A DNA stretch of 64,000 nt, from positions 19,132,001-19,196,000 of the forward strand of contig OX637399.1 of assembly GCA_951799425.1 (NCBI GenBank), given 5' to 3'. Positions 23,636-35,050 of the stretch are shown here, in pieces. Under the pieces are notes generated by a model that searched no databases, was not told the DNA's origin, and was given only the letters and a program-made list of their open reading frames with translations. Made by a program: the position numbers and the translations under genes. Source of the DNA: Ilex aquifolium. Its lineage: Eukaryota > Streptophyta > Magnoliopsida > Aquifoliales > Aquifoliaceae. Numbering within the stretch: the first letter of the stretch is position 1; the number at the start of each line of letters is the position of its first letter.

Positions 23636-23997
23636 CGTTCGAACGCCAACTCACGTTCGAACGGCCACATTGCACTGTAGCAGACTCAACTGCTAAGAGA
23701 AGGTGTGTTGCAGTTAGGAAAGAAGACTGAAGCTCTGAGGCACTTGAGTGTCACATTCGAATGCCAACTCACGTTCGAACGTGCACTTGAGTTGATTGAA
23801 GACCAGACTACTGCATAGAGTTGGAACTGAACTTCACAGAAGACCAACAGATCACTCGAGTGAAAGGGTCAGAACACATCTGGCGTTCGAACGCCCTTAG
23901 TGCAAAAACAGAAGAAACGTTTGAACGACAGTCAACGTACGAACGACCATAAAGCAAAAACAGAAACAACGTTCGAACGCCAACTCACGGTCGAACG
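23636..23997. repeat. Paired CGTTCGAACG palindromes in Athila-1 U3
   Basis: The sites start at 23636, 23654, 23754 (CATTCGAATG), 23772, 23884, 23919 (one mismatch), 23936 (one mismatch), 23970 and 23988 (one mismatch). They form pairs with starts 17-18 bp apart, three of them joined by CCAACTCA. The last lies about 95 bp upstream of the TATA box. Pairs of identical dyads look like binding sites for a dimeric DNA-binding protein; that function is inferred. Confidence 0.85.
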
Positions 23998-24091
23998 TTC
24001 TCCACAGACTGGCAGCAGAGTGGTTGGTTTTTCACTTGGACTTGGGCGGCATACACTATTCCTTCACCTCCTCTTGTCTCCTCCTCTTGCC

Positions 24092-24099
24092 TATAAATA
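24092..24099 (+). promoter_or_regulatory. TATA box of Athila-1 5' LTR
   Basis: TATAAATA is followed by a C-rich stretch. It lies just after the palindrome array and about 640 bases into the LTR, and is repeated in the 3' LTR at 39137-39144. Confidence 0.6.
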
Positions 24100-25394
24100 C
24101 TCCCCTTGTTGGAGAGCTATGAGAGCCAAGTAGAAGGGTTGATGGAGGCTTAGACTCCCACTCACATTGTAGATTTAAGCTTATGTTTTCCTTGTATGAA
24201 GTCTTTATTTTAGAGATTAGTTTGGCTTTAGTCCAACATCTCCTTGTTTGTTATAAGAGTAGTTTTATGTTTATGCTTTCATTTACATGCATAGAAATGA
24301 GTTAGTTCATCTTTTGGTTGAGGAAGCAACCCTCCATTTCTTGGTTGAGAAAGCCACCCTCCAAATGTGACTAGCTTTCTTCTACTTTTATTGTTTATGT
24401 ATTTCACTTCCATTGCTTGAGCTTCTTTCTTTCTTAGAGGAGTGAAACTCTTCCACTTTTCTAGAGCTTTACCAAAGCCGTGAAGGGTGGAACGTGTTTC
24501 ACTCAATCTTTGTCAAAGATTGGCTCCTTGTTCATTGTTATTTTATCTTTTAAGTCTTCTACTTGGAGGGATGAGCATCACTCACTTTTCTAGCTTTACC
24601 AAAGCCATGAAGAGTGAGTAGTTTCTCATTCACTCTTTAGTAAGAGGAGAAGGGCATGTATAAGTTATCCAGGAATTATATTTGTGCTTTGTTCTAATGC
24701 TTAACGTTTATTTCTCTTTATTTATTGGATGATTGATTGCATCTAGCAAAGCTAAGGTACTTTGTATAATCGTAGGTTCTTTCTATGACATGGATGACTC
24801 TTGCATAGAAAGACTCATCGGTTCAAGGCAAGCACCCCGGCTAGATCTTCAGGACTACCCTTCAATCCTCCCCCTTATTGTGCTTCATTTAAAGAATGGA
24901 ATATTAATATCATGATTGGATGTCTTGTAGAAACACTTGCTTGTTTGTAGACGGGTTAAGTCTCGGCACAGAAAATTTTTGTAAACTTCTAGAAAGACAT
25001 CGAAATCATGTTCTTAATTCTCACAGTTCATCTTTATCTTCCGATTAACTTGTTGTTGACACGGGAGTTAATTGAGTTATCAAGCACAAGTATAATAAAC
25101 CGGATAATTAACTACATGTCCAGATCCTCGAACTAAAGAGTGATCCTTTTTCATTAGCATTTATCTCCTGTTTTGTTAAGAAAATTCTCTTGGAAAGAAT
25201 CTTATATTCTGTCTAGGAAATCTCACACCTCACAGCAAATCTCAAGGGTTACAAACAATAGGTCTCCACCACTGCTTATCTCAAAAATACCAACAACAGT
25301 TCTCTGTGGATTCGACTCCGGACTCAAACTGGATTATTACTACAGCTTGACCGCCTGCACTTGGGTGTACACATTTCGGATCAAGTCAAGTTTT

Positions 25395-25412
25395 TGGCAC
25401 CGTTGCTGGGGA
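25395..25412 (+). promoter_or_regulatory. Primer-binding site of Athila-1 (tRNA-Asp-like)
   Basis: TGGCACCGTTGCTGGGGA follows the LTR end by six bases. It matches the Athila-type PBS (complement of plant tRNA-Asp 3' end) apart from two apparent transitions. The equivalent site in Athila-2 is at 59153. Confidence 0.75.
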
Positions 25413-25506
25413 ACTTTGAAAGGTGTTTTAAGGTAAAAGGTAAAAAGACCTTCATCTTTGTATAAATTCTTTGGTTTACTGTAAATAACTTTGTTTTATT
25501 TTCTTT

Positions 25507-27948
25507 ATGACTGAGGACACTCCTCACTATCAAAATTTACCGGCAGAATTTTGTGAGTCTGTGAATCAGCCTGAACCAAATTCACCTAGATCAGTAGCAG
25601 ACTCTTGTGAGAGTAATATGACAAATAATGAAAGAAATGAAGAAGTCCCTATGAGAGAGGAGGAAGTGCCTAACAATCGAACTTTGCGGGATTACTTAAA
25701 TCCCACAAGAAACAGTGTCCCCTCTTGTTTTATATTTCCTGAAAATGTTCCCCCCTTTACTGTAAAGCCGGGGACAGTGCAGTTATTACCCGTGTTTCAT
25801 GGATTAGATGCAGAGAATCCATATCTGCATATAAAAGATTTTGAGGAAGTGTGTGAAACTTTTCAAGACAATTCTGAACTAGCCAAAATGAAACTGTTTT
25901 CTTTCTCTTTAAGAGATAGAGTCAAACAATGGCTAAATTCTTTGAAAGCTTTTTCAATACCTAATTGGTAGGCATTGCAAAATGAATTTTTTAGAAAGTT
26001 TTTTCCTTTGCACCGTACGAATGCATTAAAAAGGCAAATCATGAATTTTGCGGTTAAAGACGGAGAAACTTTTTATCAAAGTTAGGAGAGATTCAAAGAT
26101 CTGCTCCAATCCTGTCCGCATCACGCTTTTGAGAATTGGACTTTGGTAGGATTTTTCTATGACTCCTTACCCTCTAGACTACGTCAGTTTGTCGAAATGA
26201 TGACCCAAGGAGAATTTATGGGAAAAAGTCCGAAGGAGGCATTCAATTTCTTTGACACCATATCTGACAGTTCTCAGATGTGGGACTCAGCCTCTCCTAC
26301 CACTGTAGAAGCCAGACCACCTACTTCCCAAGGAGGTAAATATGTCTTGAGAGAGGATGATGACTTGAGAGCAAAAATGTCTATGTTGTCTCGAAAGCTT
26401 GAAGCTTTAGAGATGAAGAAAGTCCATCAAGTTGATGTTAGCTCTTCCACAGAACAAGTGTGTGGAATCTGTGCGCTAACAGGACACCCTACTGGGGAGT
26501 GTCTCACCATCCCAGCGTTCAAAGAGGTCTTGTTGGAACAGACACATGCAGTTTCCAACTTCAACAAACCTTACTCCAACCCATTTTCTGAAACATACAA
26601 TCTAGGGTGGCGAAACCACCCTAACTTCAGTTGGAAGAACACACAACCAATACCCATGAACTAACAACAAGGCTCATACCCACCACCTCAAGGACCTCCC
26701 GCATATCAACCATACCAACCACCACAAAAGAGGAGTCTTGAGGACACCCTGAATCAGTTCATGCAAAGCCAAATGAACTATAACAATAATTCCACACAGG
26801 CTTTCACTGATTTCAAAACACAGACCACTCAATCTTTCGAGGATCTTAAAAGTCACATCCAAAAGTTGACCCAATCCATGGTTACACACGAAAAGGGCAA
26901 GTTTCCTGCCCAACCAAAGCAACCACAAGGCCAATTCCATGTAGGGAACCCTTCAACAATAGGAAACACACAAGACCAAGCCCAAGTTGTCACTACACTA
27001 AGAAGTGGCAAGGTGATTGACAAGACCATCAGAGACATGCTCATTCCAAAGTCAAAGCCTGAGTCAATCCCAGTCAACCCATCATCTGAACATGAACCAA
27101 TTGAGACTGAACTTGAAGAAGAACCCGAGCCTATGATTGAACAAGAGCCGGAACCTTTTGAGGAAAAAGAACCTTCTTGTTCCGTTCCCGCTCCTTTTCC
27201 TCATAGACTCAGAACCAAACAGAAGTTGAAAAATCAGCCTGAAATTTACGAGCTTTTTAAGCAAGTAAATATCAACATCCCACTTCTGGACGCAATCAAA
27301 CAAGTCCCGTCTTATGCCAAGTTTCTAAAAGACTTGTGCACAGTCAAGAGAGGTCAGAATGTTCAAAAAATAGCCTTCCTAATAAAACAAGCCAGTGCCC
27401 TTCTTCAACATAAAACCCTTCCAAAATACAAAGACCTAGGGTGTCCGACTCTGTCATGTATCATTGGAAACTTCAGGATTGAACAAGCACTGTTAGACCT
27501 TGGAGCCAGTGTTAATTTGCTACCCTACTCTGTCTATCAGCAGTTGGGTCTGGGTGAACTCAAACCCACTTGTGTCACACTCCAGTTGGCCGACAGATCT
27601 TTCAAAACCCCTAGAGGCATTGTTGAAGATGTGCTTGTCCAAGTGGACAATTTTGTCTTCCCTGTTGACTTCATTGTTCTGGATACTCAGCCAGCAATAC
27701 ATTCGGAGAACCAAATTCCCGTCATTCTTGGTCGACCTTTCCTAGCAACTTTCAATGCACTAATTAATTGCAGGAATGGAGTCATGAAATTAACTTTTGG
27801 GAATATGACTCTCGAATTGAACATTTTCAATATTGCTAAGCATCCAGAAGAAGAAAAGGAAGAAAGGGAAATAAACTCCATTGAATCTTTGATACAGGAA
27901 CATCTGAATGACACATTCTGTGAGGACCCTATTGAATCTTCTCTTTAG
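25507..27948 (+). pseudogene. Athila-1 gag-protease, three internal stops
   Basis: It begins with MTEDTPHYQNLPAEF, then the gag core FHGLDAENPYLHIKDFEEV and LRDRVKQWLNSL, a cysteine motif CGICALTGHPTGEC and a Gln/Pro-rich linker. From about 27480 comes the Athila-type aspartic protease LLDLGASVNLLPYSVYQQLG and PVILGRPFLAT. Stops are TAG at 25969, TAG near 26083 and TAA at 26662. The reading frame is otherwise preserved through them, which points to point mutations. The frame ends at 27948, shortly before element D. Confidence 0.88.
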
Positions 27949-27985
27949 AGCTCATCTCATCTGAAACAACAGACGATGACCCAAA

Positions 27986-28718
27986 TGATGTGAATCCCCA
28001 AACTAACGAGATCCAACAACGAAAAAGGAACCCAAGATCGTTCTATGATCAGATTTGAATGATAGACCTTGACCCGTTGTTTACGACAAACAAGAACCTT
28101 GGTATATATGACCTCAACCCGTTGTTTGATGCGAAACAAGAACCTTGGTATAAGGAAGACGCCACAAACGGTGGTGGAATTCCGTTTGATAAGTCGCTGG
28201 TGAACGCCATGGGAAATCCCGATAAGTTCATATAGTTCTTCAAAGAACCGTAGAGAAAACACTCTCAAAATTTACTGAATAATAATCTCTACCTTTTCAT
28301 TGATTTAGACGCCTATTTATAGGCTGGCCATTACAAAGAAAATTCCTAATCTGCTGAGGAAAACAAATCCTAATCTACTAAAGAAACAAATCATAATCTA
28401 GTAAGGAAACAAATCCTAATCTAATAAAGAAACAAATCCTAATCTACTAAGGAAACAAATCCTAATAGGAGTTTATATTTTGACAATCCAAAAATATGAA
28501 CTGTTCCAGAAATTCTGGAAATTACAAAAATACCCCTAACTCTAAAAAAATATTAAAAAGACATATAAAATACTAATACTAGCAAATTGACTTACAATAA
28601 GAATCAAAATACAATAATGCAAGGCTCCATATGGATCTTTATCTTGATGGAAAGTCAATTCTATTATCTTTCACATATTCGAATTTGTGTTTCCATGAGC
28701 ATCTTATGGATTGCATCA
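27986..28718 (-). repeat. 3' LTR of element D
   Basis: This is a 733-bp LTR containing a small tandem array of AAATCCTAATCTA-type units at about 28350-28465 (five or six copies). The array is shared with the other LTR. Confidence 0.9.
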
Positions 28719-29541
28719 TTCTCCCCTTGTTAGAGAAAACTCGTCCTCGAGTTTTAAAGTGTTGCAGTATGAAAGTCGAAAAACTTTGAACTTGTATATG
28801 TAGCTGTCTCTGAGAAGTTTTAAGATGATGTCTCATTTTCTTCTCTAATTGAGGGAAGAAAGAAAAAATTTGGAAATTGATCCCCTTGATTGTGTCGTTG
28901 AAATTTTCTAGAATGATAAAATCAATTGGTGGAGCAAAGTGGATAGAAAGAAGCATTGGTGACTCTTCATGTAGATCCTTGAAAGATGCAAACAAATCAA
29001 GCTCTTGGAACATCGTTGTTGCTGGTTGAAAGTCATTAATGGGAACAATTTTACCGGGCAACACCTCTAGCACTATTTCAGAGCTCTTAGGTAGTAATGT
29101 ACTCATCTCTAAAGGCTCATTTGATTCAATACTAGTTGCTGGATTTTCCATCTTGTCATGCTCCACAACAAAAAAATTGTTTGGATATTCACTTTTTACC
29201 TTAACCTCTGGACAAGTGAGTAGCATAGTTGCTTGGGATTGTGTTGATTCTTCTACTTGATCTTGAATTATTCGATCAGTTGTTGCTTTGGGCTGTTTTT
29301 GATGAATCTTCTCTAGTTGCACAGTAGAATCTAAATAACTTTGAGTTTTACCCCTTTGCGAAGAAGAAACCCTTCTACACACATTAGGGACGTTTTGTGG
29401 CTGCCTATCACTTGTATTCTCCATCTGATCTAACCGTTCATGAACTTTCTTCAGTTCCAACTTCATCAAACGCCTCATCTCACTCATCATAGCCTCCATA
29501 AACAATTTCGGATTAGCCAATTCCGTAGCATCTTCGGCCAT
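28639..29541 (-). CDS. Unknown 300-aa protein of element D
   Basis: An uninterrupted frame starts MAEDATELANPKLFMEAMMS and has a predicted coiled coil (EMRRLMKLELKKVHERLDQM, about residues 20-45). A polar, low-complexity middle follows, then a hydrophobic-rich C-terminal part (FAPPIDFIILENF, FQIFSFFPQLEKKM). It shows no zinc knuckle, protease, RT or integrase motif. The last 25 or so residues read through the polypurine tract into the LTR. I do not recognise the family. An N-terminal coiled coil is seen in some Ty3/gypsy gag proteins, so a diverged gag remnant is possible. The open frame with few-differences LTRs suggests recent origin rather than proven selection. Confidence 0.55.
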   Translation of the reverse strand: MAEDATELANPKLFMEAMMSEMRRLMKLELKKVHERLDQMENTSDRQPQNVPNVCRRVSSSQRGKTQSYLDSTVQLEKIHQKQPKATTDRIIQDQVEESTQSQATMLLTCPEVKVKSEYPNNFFVVEHDKMENPATSIESNEPLEMSTLLPKSSEIVLEVLPGKIVPINDFQPATTMFQELDLFASFKDLHEESPMLLSIHFAPPIDFIILENFNDTIKGINFQIFSFFPQLEKKMRHHLKTSQRQLHIQVQSFSTFILQHFKTRGRVFSNKGRMMQSIRCSWKHKFEYVKDNRIDFPSR

Positions 29542-29961
29542 GTTCTTAACACTGTTGTGAGATATGATTGCTGCAAAAACAAGGTTAGAAAAAAAAAATA
29601 ACAAAAAGGAATAAAAGGACCTCACAATTCTCTCCCTTACATGTTTACACTCAAGAATGTGAATCACTCTACACTCGTGTTTTTACTCAAAAAAATACGT
29701 GGCTTTTAACCCTCTAATGTTCTCACCACTCTTGCCTTTTTTTTTTTTTTTATGATCAGCAACTATCTTTTGATAGTAACAGAATAAAAATTTATAATAA
29801 ACTAGAACAAAATACGAGCGGAATGGGGGATAAAGGAAATTCGGCTAAACTAGAATTTGTGAACCGAATTTGGGAGTAAAGAACACAGAATAAGAAGAAG
29901 AAAGCCTTTTTTTTTTTAAAGATAGGCAAACCTGAACTAGAACCTTGGCTCTGATACCAAA

Positions 29962-30694
29962 TGATGTGAATCCCCAAACTAACGAGATCCAACAACGAAA
30001 AAGGAACCCAAGATCGTTCTATGATCAGATTTGAATGATAGACCTCGACCCGTTGTTTACGACAAACAAGAACCTTAGTATATATGACCTCAACCCGTCG
30101 TTTGATGCGAAACAAGAACCTTGGTATAAGGAAGACGCCACAAACGGTGGTGGAATTCCGTTTGATAAGTCGCTGGTGAACGCCACGGGAAATCCCGATA
30201 AGTTCGTATAGTTCTTCAAAGAACCGTAGAGAAAACACTCTCAAAATTTACTGAATAATAATCTCTACCTTTTCATTGATTTAGACGCCTATTTATAGGC
30301 TGACCATTACAAAGAAAATTCCTAATCTGCTGAGGAAAACAAATCCTAATCTACTAAAGAAACAAATCATAATCTAGTAAGGAAACAAATCCTAATCTAA
30401 TAAAGAAACAAATCCTAATCTACTAAGGAAACAAATCCTAATAGGAGTTTATATTTTGACAATCCAAAAATATGAACTGTTCCAGAAATTCTAGAAATTA
30501 CAAAAATACCCCTAACTCTAAAAAAATATTAAAAAGACATATAAAATACTAATACTAGCAAATTGACTTACAATAAGAATCAAAATACAATAATGCAAGG
30601 CTCCATATGGATCTTTATCTTGATGGAAAGTCAATTCCATTATCTTTCACATATTCGAATTTGTGTTTCCATGAGCATCTTATGGATTGCATCA
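29962..30694 (-). repeat. 5' LTR of element D
   Basis: This is a 733-bp LTR with the PBS at about 29948-29960 on the minus strand. Its right edge abuts Athila-1 coding sequence (PSCPAHAVETWAPKFEE) directly. Confidence 0.9.
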
Positions 30695-32663
30695 TCCACC
30701 AAGTTGCCCTGCTCATGCTGTTGAGACATGGGCACCCAAATTCGAAGAGATTTCACCAAGTGGCACAAAGCCAATCTCATCAAGTGCTAGGGCACCAAAG
30801 CCTGAATTGAAACCTCTCACATCTGACCTCAAATATGCATTCTTAGGAAATGACGAATCATACCCAGTGGTAATTTCATCTAAGCTCACAGACTTGCAAG
30901 AGTCTAAATTGATTGAAGTTCTTCAAAGCCATAAAAGCACCATTGGATGGACCATCGCTGACTTGAAAGGTATAAGTCCGTTAATCTGCAACCATGCTAT
31001 ATACCTTGAAGAGGATTCAAAACCCTCTCGTCAAATCCAGCGACGACTAAACCCTCACATGAAGGAAGTAGTGAGAACTGAGGTACTCAAGCTTTTAGAT
31101 GCGGGGATAATCTTCCCCATCTCTGATAGCAAGTGGGTTAGTCCAACCCAAATTGTGCCAAAAAAATCTAGGGTCACAGTGGTAAAAAATGATGCAAATG
31201 AACTAGTACCAACTCGAGTTGTCACAGGATGGCGAATGTGCATTGATTATCGAAAACTCAATTTGGTCACTAGAAAAGATCATTTTCCTCTTCCATTTCT
31301 TGACCAAGTCCTAGAGAGAATTGCAGGCCATGCATTTTACTATTTCCTATATGGGTATTCAGGGTATAACCAAATTGAGATAGCACTAGATGATCAGGAG
31401 AAAACAACATTCACATGCCCCTTTGGCACCTTTGCATTCAAAAGGATGTCATTTGGACTTTGTAACGCTCCTGCAACATTCCAAAGATGTATGCTAAGCT
31501 TGTTCAGCGATATGGTTGAAAATTTTTTGGAAGTATTCATGGATGATTTCTCTGTATATGGTGATTCCTTTGATTTGTGTCTGACCAATCTGGAGAAAGT
31601 GCTAACCAGATGTAAGGAAGCCAATCTAGTGCTCAATTGGAAAAAATGTCATTTTATGGTAACACAAGGCATTGTCCTTGGTCACATTGTGTCGTCTGAA
31701 GGCATGAAAGTTGACAAGGCAAAAATAGATCTGATTGGAAATTTGTTTGCCCCTAAGACTGTAAAGGATGTCCGATCATTCTTAGGGCATGCAGGTTTCT
31801 ACAGGAGATTCATAAAAGATTTTAGCACCATAGCAAAACTCATGTGTCACCTTCTAAGTCAGGATGTAATCTTTGATTGGAATGAAGCATGCCAGAAAGC
31901 CTTTGATAAGCTAAAAGACATGTTAATTTCTGCCCCAATAATGCAATCCCCTGACTGGAATCTACCATTTGAACTAATGTGTGACGCAAGTGACTATGTT
32001 GTAGGTGTTGTACTGGGACAAAGAAAAGATAAGAGACCCCATGTGATTTACTATGCAAGCAAAACTTTGAATGATGCCCAAATGAATTATTCAACAACTG
32101 AAAAAGAATTGCTTGCTGTAGTTTTTGCACTGGAAAAATTCCGTTCTTATCTTGTTGGTTCTTCTGTTACTGTATTCACTGACCATGCAGCCTTAAAATT
32201 CTTGCTCACAAAGAAGGATGTCAAGCCAAGACTCTTGAGATGGATACTCTTGCTTCAAGAGTTTGATCTTGTCATCAAGGACAAGAAAGGTGTGGAGAAT
32301 GTGGTGGCAGACCATCTGTCCAGATTAACATATGAATTTTGTGAGGATGGACTGCCAATCAATGAGAAATTTCCCGATGAACAACTGTTCATGATTGATA
32401 AGACACCATGGTACGCAGATATTGCTAACTATCTTGCTACTGGTACCTTCCCTCCATCCTTTACCATGATGGACAAAAAAAAATTTCTGAGGGAGGTTCG
32501 TAACTTCTTTTGGGAGGATCCCTACGTATTCAAGTACTGTAAGAATCAAAACATAAGACGTTGCATCCCCACTCATGAAAGCAGCCAGGTAATAAAATTT
32601 TGTCATTCTGAAGCATGCGGTGGCCATTTTTCATCAAGAAAAATCACTGCAAAAATATTGTAG
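30695..32663 (+). pseudogene. Athila-1 reverse transcriptase-RNase H
   Basis: A long open frame (about 655 codons from the element D junction) ends in TAG at 32661. RT motifs in order are GWTIADLKGISP, WRMCIDYRKLNLVTRKDHFPLPF, MSFGLCNAPATFQRCM and the catalytic VFMDDFSVYG. RNase H shows ELMCDASDYVVGVVLGQ, YSTTEKELLAVVFALEKFR, FTDHAALKFLL and VENVVADHLSRL. The integrase zinc finger begins with FCHSEACGGHFSSRKITAKI. The TAG falls where the family continues into the CC half of that finger. All RT catalytic residues are present; the element fails by being split and by this stop. Confidence 0.9.
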
Positions 32664-33920
32664 TGTGGATTTTACTGGCCCACACTTTTCAAAGATGTCC
32701 ATGTCTTTTGTTTTACTTGTGATAGATGCCAAAGGTTGGGAAGCATTTCTAAAAGAAATATGATGCCCTTAAACCCCATTCTGGTAATTGAAATTTTTGA
32801 CTGTTGGGACATCGATTTTATGGGACCATTTCCTCCTTCCTTTGGCTATCTGTACATTTTAGTGGCTATAGACTATGTATCCAAATGGGTTGAAGCAATT
32901 CCATGCCGAAACAATGATCACCAAACAGTGATCAAGTTTTTGAAAGAAAATATTTTGTCCCGGTTTGGAATTCTGAAATCAATCATAAGTGATGGGGGTA
33001 CTCATTTTTGCAATCGTCCCTTCTGGAATTTGATGAAAAAATACTTGATTTTTCACAAAATTGTAACCCCTTATCATCCACAGACCAGTGGACAAGCTGA
33101 ATTAGCTAATCGGGAGATCAAATTAATTTTGGAAAAAACGGTGAATCCAGACCGCAAAGATTGGTCATTAAAACTAACTGATGCCCTCTGGGCGTACCAT
33201 ACTGCTTTTAAAACAATTTTAGGCATGTCTCCTTATCGATTAGTCTATGGAAAACCATGTCACTTGCCTGTCGAATTGGAACATAGGGCATATTGGGCCA
33301 TTAAAGCAATGAATTTTAACTTGGACAAGGCTAGACTAGCAAGGAAACTTCAGATAAATGAATTGGAGGAATTGAGAAATGAAACATATAAAAATGCTAA
33401 GATTGCTAAAACCAGGATGAAAATTTTTCATGACAAAAACATTGTGCGAAAATCTTTTGAGCTTTCTCAAAAAGTCTTGTTATTTAATTCAAGACTCCGC
33501 CTCTTTCCTGGTAAATTGAAGTCAAGATGGACTGGGTCTTACATTGTCAAAAAAGTGTTTGGACATGGAGTAGTTGAAGTGGAAAATCCATCAAACGGTA
33601 ATATATTTACTGTTAATGGTCAGCGGTTGAAACCATTTTTGGAGGATTTTGTTAAAAATGTGGAAACCATTATTTTAATGGAACCAGAATACTCCTCCGA
33701 GAATCGTGCCTGCCGACACTTAAGTGGATCGGGTCAGGAAAAATCTAACCCAACCCGACCCACTGGGCTGCCTTTATATGGCACCCACTTTTTCTCCCAG
33801 CCGCCACTGTTGCCCCCGCCCCCATTTTCTTCTTCTTCTTCTTCTTCTTCTTCTTCTTCTGTTTCTGTTCTTCTTCTTCGTTTTCTCTGTTTTTTCTTTT
33901 TTTTTACACACAACTCATGA
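32664..33920 (+). pseudogene. Athila-1 integrase
   Basis: It continues [11 protein letters not shown] and [16 protein letters not shown] (CC of the H2C2 finger). The catalytic core has [22 protein letters not shown] and [17 protein letters not shown], giving D, D and E. The C-terminal region has [20 protein letters not shown] and NGQRLKPFL, typical for the lineage. True integrase probably ends near 33650. The rest of the open frame runs into a (TTC)n microsatellite and is unlikely to be domain sequence. Confidence 0.88.
33826..33860. repeat. (TTC)n microsatellite
   Basis: About 11 TTC units lie at the 3' end of the open integrase frame, encoding a Ser run in one frame. This marks the transition from pol to non-coding spacer in Athila-1. 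Confidence 0.8.
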
Positions 33921-34230
33921 CCACACACTCCACAAACACAATCTTTTGCTTCATGTTTTGCATTTTAATTTTATATTTGCTCATGGGTATCCTTATCTTG
34001 TTCGCACTCACACACAAGGATTTTCAGCCTACCCGAAACCCAGATCTGCGCACAGACGAGTAATTTGTGTATTTTTATTTGTAGGTCTCAGCAGATGAAC
34101 AGATCTCTACCATTCAACCTCATCTCCAAGATCCGTGAACTGGTAAATTCGAAACCTTGGGGACAATGATCAGTTTAGGTTGGGGGGTGTGAGAATACAG
34201 TTTATATCTGCCCATAAATTTTTAAAATTT

Positions 34231-34253
34231 TTGCTGTTGTTGTTGTTGTTGTT
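34231..34253. repeat. (TTG)n microsatellite
   Basis: This is a short TTG run in the Athila-1 spacer, shortly after a polypurine-like tract (GGTTGGGGGGTG near 34176) that resembles the sequence before the 3' LTR. Confidence 0.65.
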
Positions 34254-34375
34254 CTGATCATTTTATATACCTTGTCTTGTATAAATTGATGATTATGTTT
34301 GTGAGCCAGCTTCAATCGTCTTTGTGACTGGCAGACGTTAAAGAACCAGATAGTGAGTCTTAAAGTTTAGAAATC

Positions 34376-34786
34376 ATGAATGTTAAACTTTTTTGGTTTA
34401 GTCTAGGAGTTCTACGCACTTTTCCATCTGATGTGCATACTGTAATCATGAGAAAAGCAAGACTAGTAAGGAAGGCTGAAATCCAAGAAAAACAAGCAAA
34501 ACCCCTCTGTGGCAGAAGCAGTTTTGCCAAACGGTGTCGTGCCAAAAGACTTGGTGCTTGTAAACAGTGTGGCAGAGTCTTTCACGAGAAAAGATACAAC
34601 CAGTGTTCTGAACCAATTTTCGGTCGCGCACTCGATCGATTAGACTGGATAGTGAATGGGCTGAGTAATGATTACCCTGATACGCCATGCTATTCCGGTA
34701 CTTTGCTTAACCGGTTTGTGAGAGAGGAAGTTGGGAGAGTCACTGGTTGTTCGTTCTACACAGACACAAAGGGAGACTCGGATTAG
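34376..34786 (+). CDS. Unknown Cys-rich 136-aa ORF between pol and env-like ORF of Athila-1
   Basis: The frame is open for 136 codons. The likely start is the internal Met of MRKARLVRKAEIQEKQ. The centre holds CGRSSFAKRCRAKRLGACK and then CKQCGRVFHEKRYNQC, with spacing C-x2-C-x5-H-x6-C as in small zinc fingers. It is followed by FGRALDRLDWIVNGLSND and YSGTLLNRFVREEVGRVTGC. I do not recognise the family. Composition (Arg/Lys-rich, regular Cys, Trp/Tyr/Asp mix) looks more like protein than chance. It may be a nucleic-acid-binding accessory protein of the element, or a captured host fragment. Confidence 0.45.
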   Translation: MNVKLFWFSLGVLRTFPSDVHTVIMRKARLVRKAEIQEKQAKPLCGRSSFAKRCRAKRLGACKQCGRVFHEKRYNQCSEPIFGRALDRLDWIVNGLSNDYPDTPCYSGTLLNRFVREEVGRVTGCSFYTDTKGDSD

Positions 34787-35050
34787 ATAATTTTCTGTAG
34801 GAATGTGTACTTTTGTTGGGGGAGTGAAATCCAATGGTCCGAATTTTCTTGTAAAAAGTGTAAAAATCTTTTTGTATAAACTCTTTTTGACTAGAATGAA
34901 AATATGGGCCAAGTAAGGAATGTCCCAAAATACCAACCTGAAGCGTGGGTAGGGGCTTATCCTGAGACGCCATAGGTTTTTGATTTAAAATTGTGTGTTT
35001 GGCCTTCTTTGATTGTGTGTAGTGGAGAAAAATTTTAATTTTTGGTTCAA

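Larger units (their letters stand above)
23451..25388 (+). repeat. 5' LTR of Athila-1
   Basis: This is a 1,938-bp LTR. The first 650 bases (U3) carry nine CGTTCGAACG-type sites (23636-23997), then a TATA box TATAAATA at 24092. Downstream is a long non-coding R/U5 region. Short open frames inside it (for example 23900-24133) are not supported as genes. Confidence 0.95.
27986..30694 (-). mobile_element. Element D: LARD-like non-autonomous LTR retrotransposon inside Athila-1
   Basis: Two 733-bp LTRs (27986-28718 and 29962-30694) begin TGATGTGAATCC and end GCATCA. On the minus strand a PBS TGGTATCAGAGCC lies next to the 5' LTR (right-hand copy), and the polypurine tract AACAAGGGGAGAA abuts the 3' LTR. 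I see about eight substitutions between LTRs by eye. The interior (1.24 kb) has one long ORF and no pol domain. A clean target duplication is not visible: flanks are CCAAA and TCCAC. It separates Athila-1 PR from RT. Confidence 0.88.

Noticed and set aside
34176-34190. Polypurine tract near 34176 as a possible element end
   Set aside because: No LTR start follows it and the env-like ORF and true 3' LTR lie further downstream, so it is at most an internal purine tract.
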